Below, piece by piece: positions 17,842-26,909 of a stretch of 51,096 bases of DNA. Both the position numbers and the translations under genes were made by a program. The notes under the pieces were generated by a model. That model did no database searches. It was not told where the DNA came from and saw only the letters and a program-made list of their open reading frames with translations. Every line of letters begins with the position of its first letter. Positions within the stretch are counted from its first letter, which is position 1. Location of the stretch: contig JAHJQI010000172.1 of the NCBI GenBank assembly GCA_018819265.1, forward strand, positions 1-51,096, written 5' to 3'. Source of the stretch: Alphaproteobacteria bacterium (GTDB lineage: Bacteria; Pseudomonadota; Alphaproteobacteria; Rhizobiales; Hyphomicrobiaceae).

Positions 17842-20658
17842 ATGGAAAGCCCGGTTCCAGGCTCCACCTTGATGATGCTGAAAGTCCTGCGGTCTGCCGA
17901 TCCGCCGCCCCCGACCCGCTATTTCGACCCGGACGTGCTGAAAGAAGAACTGAAGAGCATCGTCACCGCCGACGGCGGACCCGACAAGGCCCGGCCCCAC
18001 TTTGTCGCGCACGTCAAGAAGTTGATCGCCGCCGCGCGCGCCCAGGCACGCGCCGAGTTGGAAGCCGACGGATTGGGCAAGCGCTGCGCGGCCGGGCTCT
18101 CCGGTTTCCAGGACGATCTCATCACCATGTTGTTCGACCTTGTCGTCACCTATCGCTGCACGCCTGCCGAGCGCAAGGAAGTCGAGCACATGGCGATCGT
18201 CGCAACCGGCGGTTATGGCCGCGGGCTGCTGGCTCCGGGCTCGGATATCGATCTGTTGTTCCTGATGCCGGGCGCGGCGGGAGGCGGCGAGGCGCACGCC
18301 AGCGAACGCCTGCTCTATCTCCTTTGGGATCTGGGATTCAAGGTCGGTCACGCAACGCGCAACGTGTCGCAATGCATCCAGCTGTCCAAGGCCGACATGA
18401 CGATTGCGACGTCGATGATCGACGCCCGACTCATCGGCGGCAACGTCAGACTGTTCGCCGAACTGCAACATCAGTTCCGCCGGCAGGTCATCAAGGCCAA
18501 CGTCCGCGCTTTCATCGATGCCAAGATGGTCGAGCGCGACGACCGCCATCAGCGCTCCGGCGATGCCCGCTACCGCGTCGAACCCAACATCAAGGACGGC
18601 AAGGGCGGCCTTCGCGACCTGCACACGCTGCATTGGCTCTCGAAGGCGATCTATGGCGAGGACGTCGGTGAATCAACCATCCGCGCCGGCGTCTTCACCG
18701 AGGAAGAGGTGACGACGTTCCAACGCTGCGAGGAGTTTCTCTGGTCGGTGCGGTGCTTCCTGCACTTCCTGACGGGGCGGCCCGAAGAACGCCTGTCTTT
18801 CGACGTCCAGTCGCAGATGGCCGAACTGCTCGGCTACAAGCGCCACGGCGGCCTGCGAGCCGTCGAACGCTTCATGAAGCATTATTTTCTGGTCGCCAAG
18901 GACGTCGGCGATTTGACCGGCATTCTCTGCGGCGCACTCGAAATTCAACAGCTCAAGTCCGCTCCCACCCTGCGCAGCGTTCTCTCGCCGCTCAGTTGGC
19001 AGACGCGCCGCCAGGTGCGCACGCGCACGGAATTCCGCATCGACAACGATCGTCTCAATGTCGCCGATGCCGGCGTCTTCGAACGCGATCCTCTGAACAT
19101 CCTGCGCCTGTTCGATCAGGCCGCCGCGACAGGGACATTCCTGCATCCCAACGCCATCCGGCTGCTGCGCCAGTCCGGACGCCTCGTCGACAAGCAGATG
19201 CGCGAGAACCCCGAGGCCAACCGGCTCTTCCTGGCGATGCTGACCAACGCCGAGACGGGCGCACTGTCGCTGCGCCGGCTCAATGACGCAGGCGTGCTCG
19301 GACGCTTCATTCCGCCCTTCCGGCGCGTCGTCGGCATGATGCAGTTCAACATGTACCACCACTATACCGTCGACGAGCACCTGATCCGCACGGTCGAGAT
19401 GGTGGGTGACATCGATCGCGGCGTTTCGATCGAGGAATTGCCGCTGTCGACCCAGCTGATCAAGACGATCGAGAACCGCACCGTGCTTTACGTGGCCGCC
19501 TTCCTGCACGACATCGGCAAGGGCCGCCGCGAGGATCATTCGGTTATCGGGGCCCGCATTGCCCGCGAGTTGTGCCCGCGCCTCGGGCTCAGCGCCGAGG
19601 AAACCGAAACCGTTGCGTGGCTCATCGAAGAGCATCTGACGATGAGCAACATCTCCCAGCGCCGCGACCTCGCCGACCCGCGCACCATCCGCGACTTCGC
19701 CGACATCGTCAAAAGCCCCGAGCGCCTCAAGCTTCTGTTGATGCTGACGGCCGCCGATATCCGTGCCGTCGGCCCGGGCACCTGGAATGGATGGAAAGGG
19801 CAACTCCTGCGCTCGCTGTACAATGAGACGGAGTCGATGCTGACCGGCGGGCACACCCGGGAAGCCCACCGCGAACGTGTCGAGAAAGCCAAGGACGCGC
19901 TGGGTTCGGCGTTGCGCGCCAAGGGCTGGAAGGAGCCGGCAGTCAATAGCCAGCTCGGCCGCTTCTTCGACGATTACTGGTTGCGCTTCGAAACCGACGT
20001 GCATCTGGAACACGCGCTCTTCATGGACCGCGCGGAAGCGAAGGGCGAGCGCCTCTCCATCGACTACAAGACGGATGCATTCACGGCGGTCACCGAGTTG
20101 ACCATCCTGGCGCCGAATCACCCGCGCCTGTTGTCGCTGTTTGCGGGGGCCTGCTCCTCGGTCGGCGCCGATATCGTCGGCGCCCAAATTACCTCGACGC
20201 GCGACGGGGTCGCCCTCGACACGTTCCTTCTGCAGCGCGAGTTTGACCGTGACGCCGACGAAAAGCGCCGCTGCGAACGCATTCGCGACGCCATCGAGCG
20301 CTATCTGAAAGGGGAGGCGAGGGTCCAGAAGGTGCTCGCGAACCGGCGCGTCGAGCATCGCGTCGAAGCTTTCAGCGTCAATCCGCGCGCCGATGTCAAC
20401 AACGATTTGTCCGACCACTATACCGTCATCGAAGTCTCCGGCCGCGACCGCTCAGGTCTGCTTTACGAACTGACCAGCGAATTGTCCGATCTGTCCCTCG
20501 ACATCTCGTCGGCTCATATCTCAACCTTCGGTGAAAAGGTCATCGACGTTTTCTACGTCACCGACCTGACCGGCAAGAAGATAGACAACGAGCGGCGCCG
20601 CGAGGAAATATCCAGGCGGCTCGGCAAGATCGTCGATATCCAGGACGAGGATGGCTAG
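17842..20658 (+). CDS. glnD: Bifunctional PII uridylyltransferase / uridylyl-removing enzyme
   Basis: The nitrogen sensor that uridylylates PII proteins when glutamine is low and removes UMP when it is high. 938 residues, the normal length for alphaproteobacteria. The nucleotidyltransferase motif GGYGRGLLAPGSDIDLLF is near residues 123-140. The HD phosphohydrolase motif FLHDIGKGRREDHS is near residue 555. Two ACT domains that bind glutamine occupy the C-terminal 200 residues (ITSTRDGVALDTFLLQ and YTVIEVSGRDRSGLLYELT). The start ATG lies 72 bases after mutS. The stop codon TAG at 20656-20658 is built into the first arm of repeat copy B, so the repeat abuts the coding end directly. Confidence 0.97.
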   Translation: MESPVPGSTLMMLKVLRSADPPPPTRYFDPDVLKEELKSIVTADGGPDKARPHFVAHVKKLIAAARAQARAELEADGLGKRCAAGLSGFQDDLITMLFDLVVTYRCTPAERKEVEHMAIVATGGYGRGLLAPGSDIDLLFLMPGAAGGGEAHASERLLYLLWDLGFKVGHATRNVSQCIQLSKADMTIATSMIDARLIGGNVRLFAELQHQFRRQVIKANVRAFIDAKMVERDDRHQRSGDARYRVEPNIKDGKGGLRDLHTLHWLSKAIYGEDVGESTIRAGVFTEEEVTTFQRCEEFLWSVRCFLHFLTGRPEERLSFDVQSQMAELLGYKRHGGLRAVERFMKHYFLVAKDVGDLTGILCGALEIQQLKSAPTLRSVLSPLSWQTRRQVRTRTEFRIDNDRLNVADAGVFERDPLNILRLFDQAAATGTFLHPNAIRLLRQSGRLVDKQMRENPEANRLFLAMLTNAETGALSLRRLNDAGVLGRFIPPFRRVVGMMQFNMYHHYTVDEHLIRTVEMVGDIDRGVSIEELPLSTQLIKTIENRTVLYVAAFLHDIGKGRREDHSVIGARIARELCPRLGLSAEETETVAWLIEEHLTMSNISQRRDLADPRTIRDFADIVKSPERLKLLLMLTAADIRAVGPGTWNGWKGQLLRSLYNETESMLTGGHTREAHRERVEKAKDALGSALRAKGWKEPAVNSQLGRFFDDYWLRFETDVHLEHALFMDRAEAKGERLSIDYKTDAFTAVTELTILAPNHPRLLSLFAGACSSVGADIVGAQITSTRDGVALDTFLLQREFDRDADEKRRCERIRDAIERYLKGEARVQKVLANRRVEHRVEAFSVNPRADVNNDLSDHYTVIEVSGRDRSGLLYELTSELSDLSLDISSAHISTFGEKVIDVFYVTDLTGKKIDNERRREEISRRLGKIVDIQDEDG

Positions 20659-20819
20659 CGTCCCGTCTCCGAAGTTCGCCTCCACTCTGCGGCAACCACT
20701 CGAGCGAACTTCGGAGACAATAGGGACACTAGAATCATAGAGTCTCTAGTGTGATTCAAATTCAGAAGTTCGCTCTGAACTTAGCCGCAGGCGGTGGCGA
20801 ACTTCTGAATCATCACACT
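20655..20819 (+). repeat. Paired-hairpin dispersed element, copy B (intact)
   Basis: Hairpin 1: outer CTAG-c-GTCCC (20655-20664) pairs with GGGAC-a-CTAG (20723-20732), and an inner 15-bp perfect stem GTCTCCGAAGTTCGC (20665-20679) pairs with 20704-20718, with a 4-base right-hand bulge. Hairpin 2: outer AGTGTGAT (20748-20755) pairs with ATCACACT (20812-20819), and an inner 14-bp perfect stem ATTCAGAAGTTCGC (20760-20773) pairs with 20797-20810. The linker AGAATCATAG matches copies A and C, but the stem sequences differ, so base pairing is kept while sequence is not. It overlaps the glnD stop codon and could also act as its transcription end. Confidence 0.93.
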
Positions 20820-20913
20820 GGGGCCTCTGGCCTCGAATTGGACATCGCCTGGGCAAGATCTGTCGCCAAAACCAGCGCTTGCGACTCAATCGTTGTGAGG
20901 TTATCCGCGTCAC

Positions 20914-22482
20914 ATGCTCTATCGCGCCTTCGCAACCGTCGGCGGCCTGACGATGGTCAGCCGGCTGCTCGGGTTCGCCCGGGATATCCTCATCGCCGCC
21001 GCTCTCGGCTCCGGCGTCGTCGCTGACGCGTTCTTCGTTGCCTTCCGCTTCCCCAATCTGTTCCGCCGGCTGTTTGGCGAGGGTGCGTTCAACGCCGCCT
21101 TCGTGCCGCTGTTCGCCCGGCGCCTGGAAGGCGAAGGCGAGGGTGAAGCCCGCCGTTTCGCCGAAGAAGCGCTTTCGGTGCTCACCGCGACGTTGGTGAT
21201 GTTCTCCGTGGCGATGATGCTCGCCATGCCCTGGCTGATGCTGATTCTGGCGCCGGGCTTCATCACCGACCCGGCAAAATACGATCTCGCGGTTCTCCTC
21301 TCGCAGATCGCCTTTCCCTACTTGTTGTGCATGTCGCTGGTGGCGCTGCTGTCGGGCGTAATGAACTCGCTAAACCGTTTCTGGGCTGCCGCGGCTGCAC
21401 CCATTATCCTCAACGTCGTCTTGATCAGTGCGATCTCTCTGGCGATCTGGCTCGGCTTCGCGCAGCGCTTCGGCGCCGGGATCATTCTTGCGATCGGCGT
21501 CGCCATCGCCGGCTTGGCCCAGCTGTTGATGCTATGGATCGCCGTCCGCCGCGCCGGGCTCAGGCTGAGACTGCGCTGGCCGCGCTACACGCCAGGAGTC
21601 AAGCGCCTCGTCGAACTCGGCATTCCCGGAATCATCGCCGGCGGCATCACCCAGATCAACATCGTCGTCGGCACCGTCATCGCCTCGCTTCAGGCCGGCG
21701 CCGTCTCCTACCTCTACTATGCCGACCGCCTCTACCAGCTCCCGCTCGGCATCGTCGGCGTTGCCATCGGCGTCGTGCTGCTGCCCGATCTTGCGCGCAA
21801 ACTCAGGGCCGGCGAGCACAAGAGCGCCATGGACAGCCAGAATCGTTCGCTGGAATTCGCGCTGCTGCTGACGCTGCCGGCCGCCGTTGCCTTGACGGTT
21901 GCCGCCGAGCCGATCGTGCGCGTCCTCTTCGAGCGCGGCGCCTTCACTGCCGCCGACACCGACGCGACATCGCTGGCGCTCGCCGCATTTGCGCTGGGCC
22001 TGCCGGGATTTGTCCTGATCAAGGTGTTCCAGCCGGCCTTCTTCGCCCGCGAGGACACCAGGACGCCGATGCGCTTTGCGTTCGTCAACATGGTGATCAA
22101 CGTCATCGGTTCGTTGGGGCTCTTCTATCTTTTCAAGCAACTCGGCCACCCGCCCCACGTCGGCATTGCGCTCGCAACCTCGATTGCCGGCTGGGCCAAT
22201 GCGCTGTTGCTGTGGGGCGCGCTCGTTCGCAGCGGAGAATTCGCTTCCGACCGGCGCCTTGCCCGCAATCTTCCGCTCATCTTATTGGCGAGCGTTGCCA
22301 TGGGGGCGGCGATCTGGTTCGCAGTACCTCCGCTCGCCCCCTACATGGCAAGCGCCGCCGCATTGCCGGTCCAGGCCGCCGCACTGACCGGTCTGGTGGC
22401 TCTCGGCGGGATCGTCTTTTTCTCGTTGATCTTCGCGACCGGCGTCTTCAGCCTGCGCCAGTTCGCGAAGCTGCGCGCCTGA
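20914..22482 (+). CDS. murJ: Lipid II flippase MurJ
   Basis: Flips the peptidoglycan precursor lipid II across the inner membrane. 522 residues with about 14 transmembrane helices, matching the MATE-like MurJ/MviN fold. Typical features are the N-terminal TVGGLTMVSRLLGFARDILI, the SGVVADAFFVAFRFPNLFRR loop holding conserved arginines, GEGAFNAAFVPLF, and YYADRLYQLPLGIVGVAIG in the middle of the protein. It follows glnD after a spacer filled by repeat copy B. The Shine-Dalgarno sequence (GAGG) is somewhat far from the ATG, but no better start exists and the N-terminus fits the family. It precedes trpS, a common arrangement in the order. Confidence 0.96.
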   Translation: MLYRAFATVGGLTMVSRLLGFARDILIAAALGSGVVADAFFVAFRFPNLFRRLFGEGAFNAAFVPLFARRLEGEGEGEARRFAEEALSVLTATLVMFSVAMMLAMPWLMLILAPGFITDPAKYDLAVLLSQIAFPYLLCMSLVALLSGVMNSLNRFWAAAAAPIILNVVLISAISLAIWLGFAQRFGAGIILAIGVAIAGLAQLLMLWIAVRRAGLRLRLRWPRYTPGVKRLVELGIPGIIAGGITQINIVVGTVIASLQAGAVSYLYYADRLYQLPLGIVGVAIGVVLLPDLARKLRAGEHKSAMDSQNRSLEFALLLTLPAAVALTVAAEPIVRVLFERGAFTAADTDATSLALAAFALGLPGFVLIKVFQPAFFAREDTRTPMRFAFVNMVINVIGSLGLFYLFKQLGHPPHVGIALATSIAGWANALLLWGALVRSGEFASDRRLARNLPLILLASVAMGAAIWFAVPPLAPYMASAAALPVQAAALTGLVALGGIVFFSLIFATGVFSLRQFAKLRA

Positions 22483-22575
22483 GCCTCGCTGGCCCGGGAT
22501 CCGAACGAAGCCGCTGCAACCTTCACGGCTCGGATGCGCCCGGTTCCCCAGCCCCCATGAAAAATTTTCGCGGAA

Positions 22576-22604
22576 TTGGCACGCCTGGAAACGGCTTCTT
22601 AATC
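22576..22604 (+). promoter_or_regulatory. Candidate housekeeping promoter for trpS
   Basis: TTGGCA at 22576-22581 and TTAATC at 22599-22604 are separated by 17 bases. They lie 94 bases after the murJ stop and would give a trpS leader of about 275 nucleotides. This is motif matching only. Confidence 0.4.
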
Positions 22605-22725
22605 GGTGCCGCGTACAGTTGCCTTCATCAAGAGGAGGCGCCGGCGACCCGCTCCCCCCAGAAGCGGCATGTGGCCCCTCACCACACGCTATGCCCCTCT
22701 ATCGACGCCATTTGTTGTGCGTCTG

Positions 22726-22757
22726 AAAGGTCCGGGAGCTTTGTCTCCCGGGCCTTT
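22726..22757 (+). terminator. Strong hairpin in the trpS leader (terminator or attenuator-like)
   Basis: AAAGGTCCGGGAG (22726-22738) pairs with CTCCCGGGCCTTT (22745-22757) over 13 bp with a single G-T wobble and a 6-base loop. The following CGCTTT is only weakly U-rich. It may end murJ transcription, regulate trpS, or be an mRNA-processing structure. Confidence 0.6.
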
Positions 22758-22886
22758 CGCTTTAGAGCGGTTCAGCCCTTGCGCACCAACCGCCGACAGG
22801 CCATAACCCGCTGCTGATTCAAACCGCCAGTGGATTTCCTGCGCGCCCATCGGGCCGCCGCCGCGAAGTTCCGGGGAGCCTCCTCC

Positions 22887-23930
22887 ATGAAGTTCAAGGA
22901 ACGCGTCTTTTCCGGCATGCAGCCGACCGGCAGCCTGCACCTTGGCAACTATCTGGGTGCGATGCTGAAATGGATCGACCTGCAGAAGACGCATGAATGC
23001 ATCTACTGTGTCGTCGATCTGCACGCCATCACGGTCTGGCAGGACCCCGGCGAATTGCGCAACGCCATCCGCCAGGTGACCGCAGCCTACATCGCAGCCG
23101 GTCTCGACCCCGAAAAGAGCATTCTCTTCAATCAGAGTCAGGTGTCCGCTCACGCCGAACTGGCCTGGGTGTTCAACTGCGTCGCCAGGTTGGGGTGGTT
23201 GAACCGCATGACGCAGTTCAAGGAGAAGGCCGGCAAGGACCGCGAGAACGCCTCCGTCGGCCTCTATGCCTATCCAAACCTGATGGCCGCCGACATCCTC
23301 GCCTACCGCGCAACGCACGTGCCGGTCGGCGATGACCAGAAGCAGCATCTCGAACTTGCCCGCGACATTGCCCAGAAATTCAACAATGACTTCGCCGACA
23401 GCATTCGGGCGGCCGGTTACGAGGACGGCCAGTTCTTCCCGCAGCCCGAGCCGGTGATTGTCGGCCCCGCGACCCGCGTCATGTCGCTGCGCGACGGATC
23501 GCGCAAGATGTCGAAGTCCGAGCCCTCCGACCTCTCGCGCATCAATCTCACCGATGACGACGACACCATCGCCAAGAAGATCCGCAAGGCCAAGACCGAT
23601 ACCGAAGCCCTCCCCAGCGAGATCGAGGGTCTCGCCGGCCGCGCGGAAGCCGACAATCTGGTCGGCATCTACGCGGCGCTTGCCGGCAGCCAGAAGGCGG
23701 ACGTCCTGTCCGAATTCGGTGGCCGCCAGTTCTCCGAATTCAAGCCGGCACTTGCGGATTTGTGCGTTTCACGCCTCGGGCCGATCGCGCACGAAGCGCG
23801 CCGGCTGATGGCCGATCCGGCTGAAATCGACCGCGTTCTCGTCGACGGCGCCAACCGCGCACGCGGTATTGCCGAACCGATCCTGGGCGAAGTCAAGGAC
23901 GTTATTGGCTTGATCCGGGCGCCGTCTTAG
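22887..23930 (+). CDS. trpS: Tryptophanyl-tRNA synthetase
   Basis: Charges tRNA-Trp. 347 residues, the usual length of the bacterial class Ic enzyme. The N-terminal [20 protein letters not shown] contains the HIGH-like motif HLGN (18-21), and KMSKS appears near residues 208-212 in [12 protein letters not shown]. Residues that define tryptophan specificity are not examined beyond the overall match, but the block [13 protein letters not shown] ([11 protein letters not shown]) is typical of TrpRS. The ATG at 22887 follows GGGGAG at suitable spacing; an upstream in-frame extension to 22830 is not protein-like. It follows murJ after a long leader and precedes a stress protein gene. Confidence 0.96.
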   Translation: MKFKERVFSGMQPTGSLHLGNYLGAMLKWIDLQKTHECIYCVVDLHAITVWQDPGELRNAIRQVTAAYIAAGLDPEKSILFNQSQVSAHAELAWVFNCVARLGWLNRMTQFKEKAGKDRENASVGLYAYPNLMAADILAYRATHVPVGDDQKQHLELARDIAQKFNNDFADSIRAAGYEDGQFFPQPEPVIVGPATRVMSLRDGSRKMSKSEPSDLSRINLTDDDDTIAKKIRKAKTDTEALPSEIEGLAGRAEADNLVGIYAALAGSQKADVLSEFGGRQFSEFKPALADLCVSRLGPIAHEARRLMADPAEIDRVLVDGANRARGIAEPILGEVKDVIGLIRAPS

Positions 23931-24030
23931 TCGTGGACACGACGCGGTTGTTCATGGACAATCCCGGCTTGTCGCCTGCGCGTCCGGTGAAATGCGCGTG
24001 CGGGAAACCTAATCGCTTGAGAGAATTGGC

Positions 24031-24540
24031 GTGCCGACCATGAAAACCCGTCGCTCATTTGAAGCCGGCCACCAGCGGAAATTCCTGCTCATCATCGATG
24101 AAGCCCCGGAAGTCGAAAGTGCGATCTATTTTGCCGCCAGCCGTGCCGCACACTCCGGCGGATCGCTCGTGATGCTCTATGTGATCGAACCGCAGGGCTA
24201 TCAGCATTGGATGGGCGTTCGCCAGATCCACGTCGAGGAAGAAACCAACAAGGCCAAGGCGCTGTTCCGCCTGCACCGGCGCAAGCTCAATCAGGCCGGC
24301 TTCGAGGCAGTCGAATCCGAAGACATCATCAAGGAAGGCTCCAAGGTCGACACCATCATGCAGACGATCGACGAGGACGAGGACATCGGAATTATGGTGC
24401 TTGGCGCTTCGACCGATCCCAAGGGACCAGGTCCGCTCGTTTCGACGCTCGTCGGCAGCAAGGCCGCAGGCGCATTCCCGATCCCGATCACCGTCGTGCC
24501 GGGGCAACTGTCGCTGGACTACATCAAAGCCCTTGCTTGA
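24031..24540 (+). CDS. Universal stress protein (UspA family)
   Basis: A 169-residue single-domain Usp protein of the HUP superfamily. The fold is read from KFLLIIDEAPEVESAIYFAA (strand 1 and helix 1), GGSLVMLYVIEP (strand 2) and DIGIMVLGAS near the end. The ATP-binding pattern G-x2-G-x9-G-S/T is not cleanly present: after LGAS comes TDPKGPGPLVSTLVGSKAAG. Nucleotide binding is therefore uncertain. GTG at 24031 follows GAGAG with reasonable spacing, and an ATG at 24040 is an alternative start. The gene sits between trpS and the Nfu gene, an arrangement I recall from several Hyphomicrobiales. No anaerobic-type regulator site was identified. Confidence 0.9.
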   Translation: MPTMKTRRSFEAGHQRKFLLIIDEAPEVESAIYFAASRAAHSGGSLVMLYVIEPQGYQHWMGVRQIHVEEETNKAKALFRLHRRKLNQAGFEAVESEDIIKEGSKVDTIMQTIDEDEDIGIMVLGASTDPKGPGPLVSTLVGSKAAGAFPIPITVVPGQLSLDYIKALA

Positions 24541-24638
24541 AGGCCGCCGTCTCCCAAGTTCCAAGCCCCGATGTGGGAAGAAACTGGAAATTACGACGGC
24601 GGGGGTCGACATTTTGATTTGCCTGACCTAAGTCATCC

Positions 24639-24655
24639 TCTAGAATGGTTCTAAA
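24639..24655 (+). promoter_or_regulatory. Irr-box-like (iron control element) operator
   Basis: The 17-base near-palindrome TCTAGAATGGTTCTAAA differs at one position from the rhizobial iron-control pattern TTTAGAA-N3-TTCTAAA bound by Irr. It lies 70 bases upstream of the Nfu-type Fe-S gene and overlaps a possible -10 (TAGAAT, 24641-24646; with TTGCCT at 24619-24624 as -35). Confidence 0.65.
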
Positions 24656-24724
24656 GAACGGAGTCACCATCGCCTGCTGTTTTGCAGGCCTTGAGCGCTT
24701 CCCCGAACCGGGAGAAAGACAAAG

Positions 24725-25282
24725 ATGTTTATCCAGACCGAAGCAACGCCCAATCCGGCGACGTTGAAGTTCATTCCCGGCCGCTCAGTCCTCAGCGCCG
24801 GTACCGCCGAATACCGCGCCCCCGACGAAGCCGAAGAATCTCCGCTTGCAGTCAAGCTGTTCGAGATCGACGGAGTGACCGGCGTCTTCCTCGGCTCCGA
24901 TTTCATATCCGTGACCAAGGGGGAGGCCGAGTGGCAGCACCTTAAGCCGGCGATCCTCGGCGCCATCATGGAACACTTCATGTCCGGCGCGCCCGTGCTG
25001 ACCAGCGGCGGCGGCAACGACGTCTCCCAGGGCAACTACGACCCGGCTGACGAGCAGATCGTCTCGACCATCAAGGAGCTGATCGAAACCCGCGTCAGGC
25101 CCGCCGTCGCCCAGGATGGCGGCGACATCACGTTCCATGGCTTCCGCGAAGGTATCGTCTACCTGCAGATGCGCGGCGCCTGTTCCGGCTGCCCGTCGTC
25201 GACCGCGACGCTTCGTCATGGCATCGAGAACCTGCTGCGCCACTTCTGCCCCGAAGTGCAGGAAGTCCAGGCCGTTCAGTAA
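24725..25282 (+). CDS. Nfu-type iron-sulfur cluster carrier protein (NifU C-terminal family)
   Basis: A 185-residue protein that carries or scaffolds Fe-S clusters for delivery to apo-enzymes. The N-terminal Nfu_N domain begins [19 protein letters not shown] and covers about 85 residues. The C-terminal NifU domain contains [17 protein letters not shown] and the cluster-binding CSGC (Cys153 and Cys156). It is the short A-type-free Nfu found across alphaproteobacteria, not the modular nitrogen-fixation NifU. The ATG follows GGGAG. An Irr-like box upstream suggests iron-dependent control, and an intrinsic terminator follows, so it is probably monocistronic. Confidence 0.95.
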   Translation: MFIQTEATPNPATLKFIPGRSVLSAGTAEYRAPDEAEESPLAVKLFEIDGVTGVFLGSDFISVTKGEAEWQHLKPAILGAIMEHFMSGAPVLTSGGGNDVSQGNYDPADEQIVSTIKELIETRVRPAVAQDGGDITFHGFREGIVYLQMRGACSGCPSSTATLRHGIENLLRHFCPEVQEVQAVQ

Positions 25283-25333
25283 TCGCCGCAACGTGGTTTC
25301 CGGCATCGCGAACGACGATGCACGCGAACGGGG

Positions 25334-25362
25334 AACCCTGCCTTTCCGGCGGGGTTTTTCTT
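25334..25362 (+). terminator. Intrinsic terminator after the Nfu gene
   Basis: AACCCTGCC (25334-25342) pairs with GGCGGGGTT (25348-25356) with one G-T wobble, a 5-base loop and a run of T (25355-25359, then CTT). This is the classic bacterial form. Confidence 0.85.
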
Positions 25363-25409
25363 GTTCGGCCCATCTCTCTATCCCGGGCTTTCAACAGGAG
25401 CCAGCAACC

Positions 25410-26006
25410 ATGGCGAACCCGACACCGTTGACACAAGACGCACTTGACCAGCTGTTTCTCGAGGCCAGGACCTTCAATGCCTGGCACGATAAGGACGTCG
25501 GCGAAGATCAGCTGCGCCGTTTGGTCGAAATCCTTAAAATGGGTCCGACCAGCGCCAATTGTTCGCCGGCACGCTTTTACTTCATCCGCTCGCCGGAAGC
25601 CAAGGCGCGGCTCAAGCCTCACCTGTCGGCCGGCAACGCCGACAAGACCATGCAGGCGCCGGTGTGCGCCATCATCGCCCACGACATGGAATTCCATGAG
25701 CATCTGCCGAAGCTGTTCCCCCATACCGACGCCAGAAGCTGGTTTGCCGGCAAGCCCGCCAAGATCGAAGAGACCGCCTTCCGCAATGGCACTTTGCAAG
25801 GCGGCTATCTGATACTGGCGGCGCGTGCGCTCGGTCTCGACTGCGGGCCGATGTCCGGTTTTGACAACGCCGGCGTCGATCGGGAGTTCTTCTCAGGTAC
25901 GTCCATTCGCTCAAACTTCTTGTGCAATATCGGATACGGTAAGCCCGAAAGTCTGCGTCCCCGTGGCCCGCGTTTCACCTTCGAGGAAATGGCCGCGATC
26001 CTCTAA
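25410..26006 (+). CDS. RutE/HadB-type nitroreductase-family flavoenzyme (malonic semialdehyde reductase-like)
   Basis: A 198-residue FMN-dependent reductase of the nitroreductase superfamily, closest to the RutE/HadB group, whose characterised member reduces malonic semialdehyde in pyrimidine catabolism. Diagnostic blocks are [12 protein letters not shown] (near residue 18), [49 protein letters not shown], and the C-terminal [24 protein letters not shown] lies nine bases before the ATG, and the frame is open further upstream without protein character. No other rut genes are present, so a general aldehyde- or nitro-reducing role is equally possible. It lies just after the terminator of the Nfu gene. 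Confidence 0.9.
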   Translation: MANPTPLTQDALDQLFLEARTFNAWHDKDVGEDQLRRLVEILKMGPTSANCSPARFYFIRSPEAKARLKPHLSAGNADKTMQAPVCAIIAHDMEFHEHLPKLFPHTDARSWFAGKPAKIEETAFRNGTLQGGYLILAARALGLDCGPMSGFDNAGVDREFFSGTSIRSNFLCNIGYGKPESLRPRGPRFTFEEMAAIL

Positions 26007-26177
26007 CCCTTTGACCTGTATAGCGGGCCGGGCATCCGCTCATTTCGCGGGCACGCTTTCCGGCGGATTGCAGAAAGACTTGGCCAGCGCGGAATACCGC
26101 TCAACGAAAGGTCCCGACCGGACCATGCCAACCATAAGGGGTGAAAATCCCGCCAGGACTGTTTAGGCTGCCCACCC

Positions 26178-26909
26178 ATGAACATCCTCGGCCTCGACAC
26201 GTGTTTCGACGCCTGCTCGGTGGCGCTGGTCCGCGCTGACGAGGGCTGCGTCGCTTCGCGGTTCGAGCCGATGGCGACCGGCCATGCCGAACGCCTGATT
26301 CCGATGATTGGCGAGGTCATGGCCGAAGCGGGCCTCGATTTCGCAGCGCTCGATCGGATTGCAGTGACCTACGGACCCGGCACGTTCACGGGCACCCGCA
26401 TCGCGCTCGCCGCCGCCCGCTCGCTTGGCCTGGCGACCGGAAAACCCATCGTCGGCGCGACCAGCCTGTGGGTGATGGCCGAGGGCGTTGCCCGGGAATT
26501 TTGCGATGAGAATTCCGGTGCCGCCGCTGACGATCGTCCAGCCCATTTTCCAGACATCCTCATCGCAACCGACGCGCGCCGCGATGAAGTCTATGTTCAG
26601 CATTTTTCTCGAGGCGCACCGCTTGGCGATCCCGCCGTCCTGTCACCGTTGCAGGTGGCGCAACGCTTGCCGCAGGGATGCACTGTCATCGTTGCCGGTT
26701 CGGGTGCCGAAGCCGTCGCTGCGGCGGCGGGTAATCGTCAGTCCATTGACCTTCGCGTCATTCGTCCCGATCTACTTCCCGACGCGCGTTTTCTGGCCAG
26801 CCTGGCATTGCGGCTCGATTCGGCGCCCCGACCGGTTTCTCCGCTTTATCTCCGACCCGCCGACGCCAAACCGCAGGCCGGCAAATCGATACCGCGAGCG
26901 ATAACATGA
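26178..26909 (+). CDS. tsaB: tRNA threonylcarbamoyladenosine biosynthesis protein TsaB
   Basis: Partner of TsaD and TsaE in making t6A37 of ANN-decoding tRNAs. 243 residues, an ASKHA-fold protein without its own catalytic site. Family signatures are MNILGLDTCFDACSVAL at the start, GHAERLIPMI, VTYGPGTFTGTRIALAAARSLGLATGKPIVG (near residues 68-98), and DARRDEVYVQ. The stop overlaps the rimI start by four bases (26906-26909), the usual tsaB-rimI coupling. No tsaD or tsaE is in the window, which is normal because these genes are scattered in alphaproteobacteria. Confidence 0.95.
   Translation: MNILGLDTCFDACSVALVRADEGCVASRFEPMATGHAERLIPMIGEVMAEAGLDFAALDRIAVTYGPGTFTGTRIALAAARSLGLATGKPIVGATSLWVMAEGVAREFCDENSGAAADDRPAHFPDILIATDARRDEVYVQHFSRGAPLGDPAVLSPLQVAQRLPQGCTVIVAGSGAEAVAAAAGNRQSIDLRVIRPDLLPDARFLASLALRLDSAPRPVSPLYLRPADAKPQAGKSIPRAIT

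Larger units (their letters stand above)
22483..22886. other. murJ-trpS intergenic region with leader structure
   Basis: A 404-base spacer that contains no supported protein gene. It holds a candidate promoter (22576-22604) and a strong hairpin (22726-22757), listed separately. An 11-codon frame with an ATG at 22691 (MPLYRRHLLCV) ends at the hairpin base but has no Shine-Dalgarno sequence, so it is not annotated as a gene. Confidence 0.6.

Noticed and set aside
22691..22726. A tryptophan-attenuation leader peptide before trpS
   Set aside because: The 11-codon frame contains no tryptophan and has no Shine-Dalgarno sequence.
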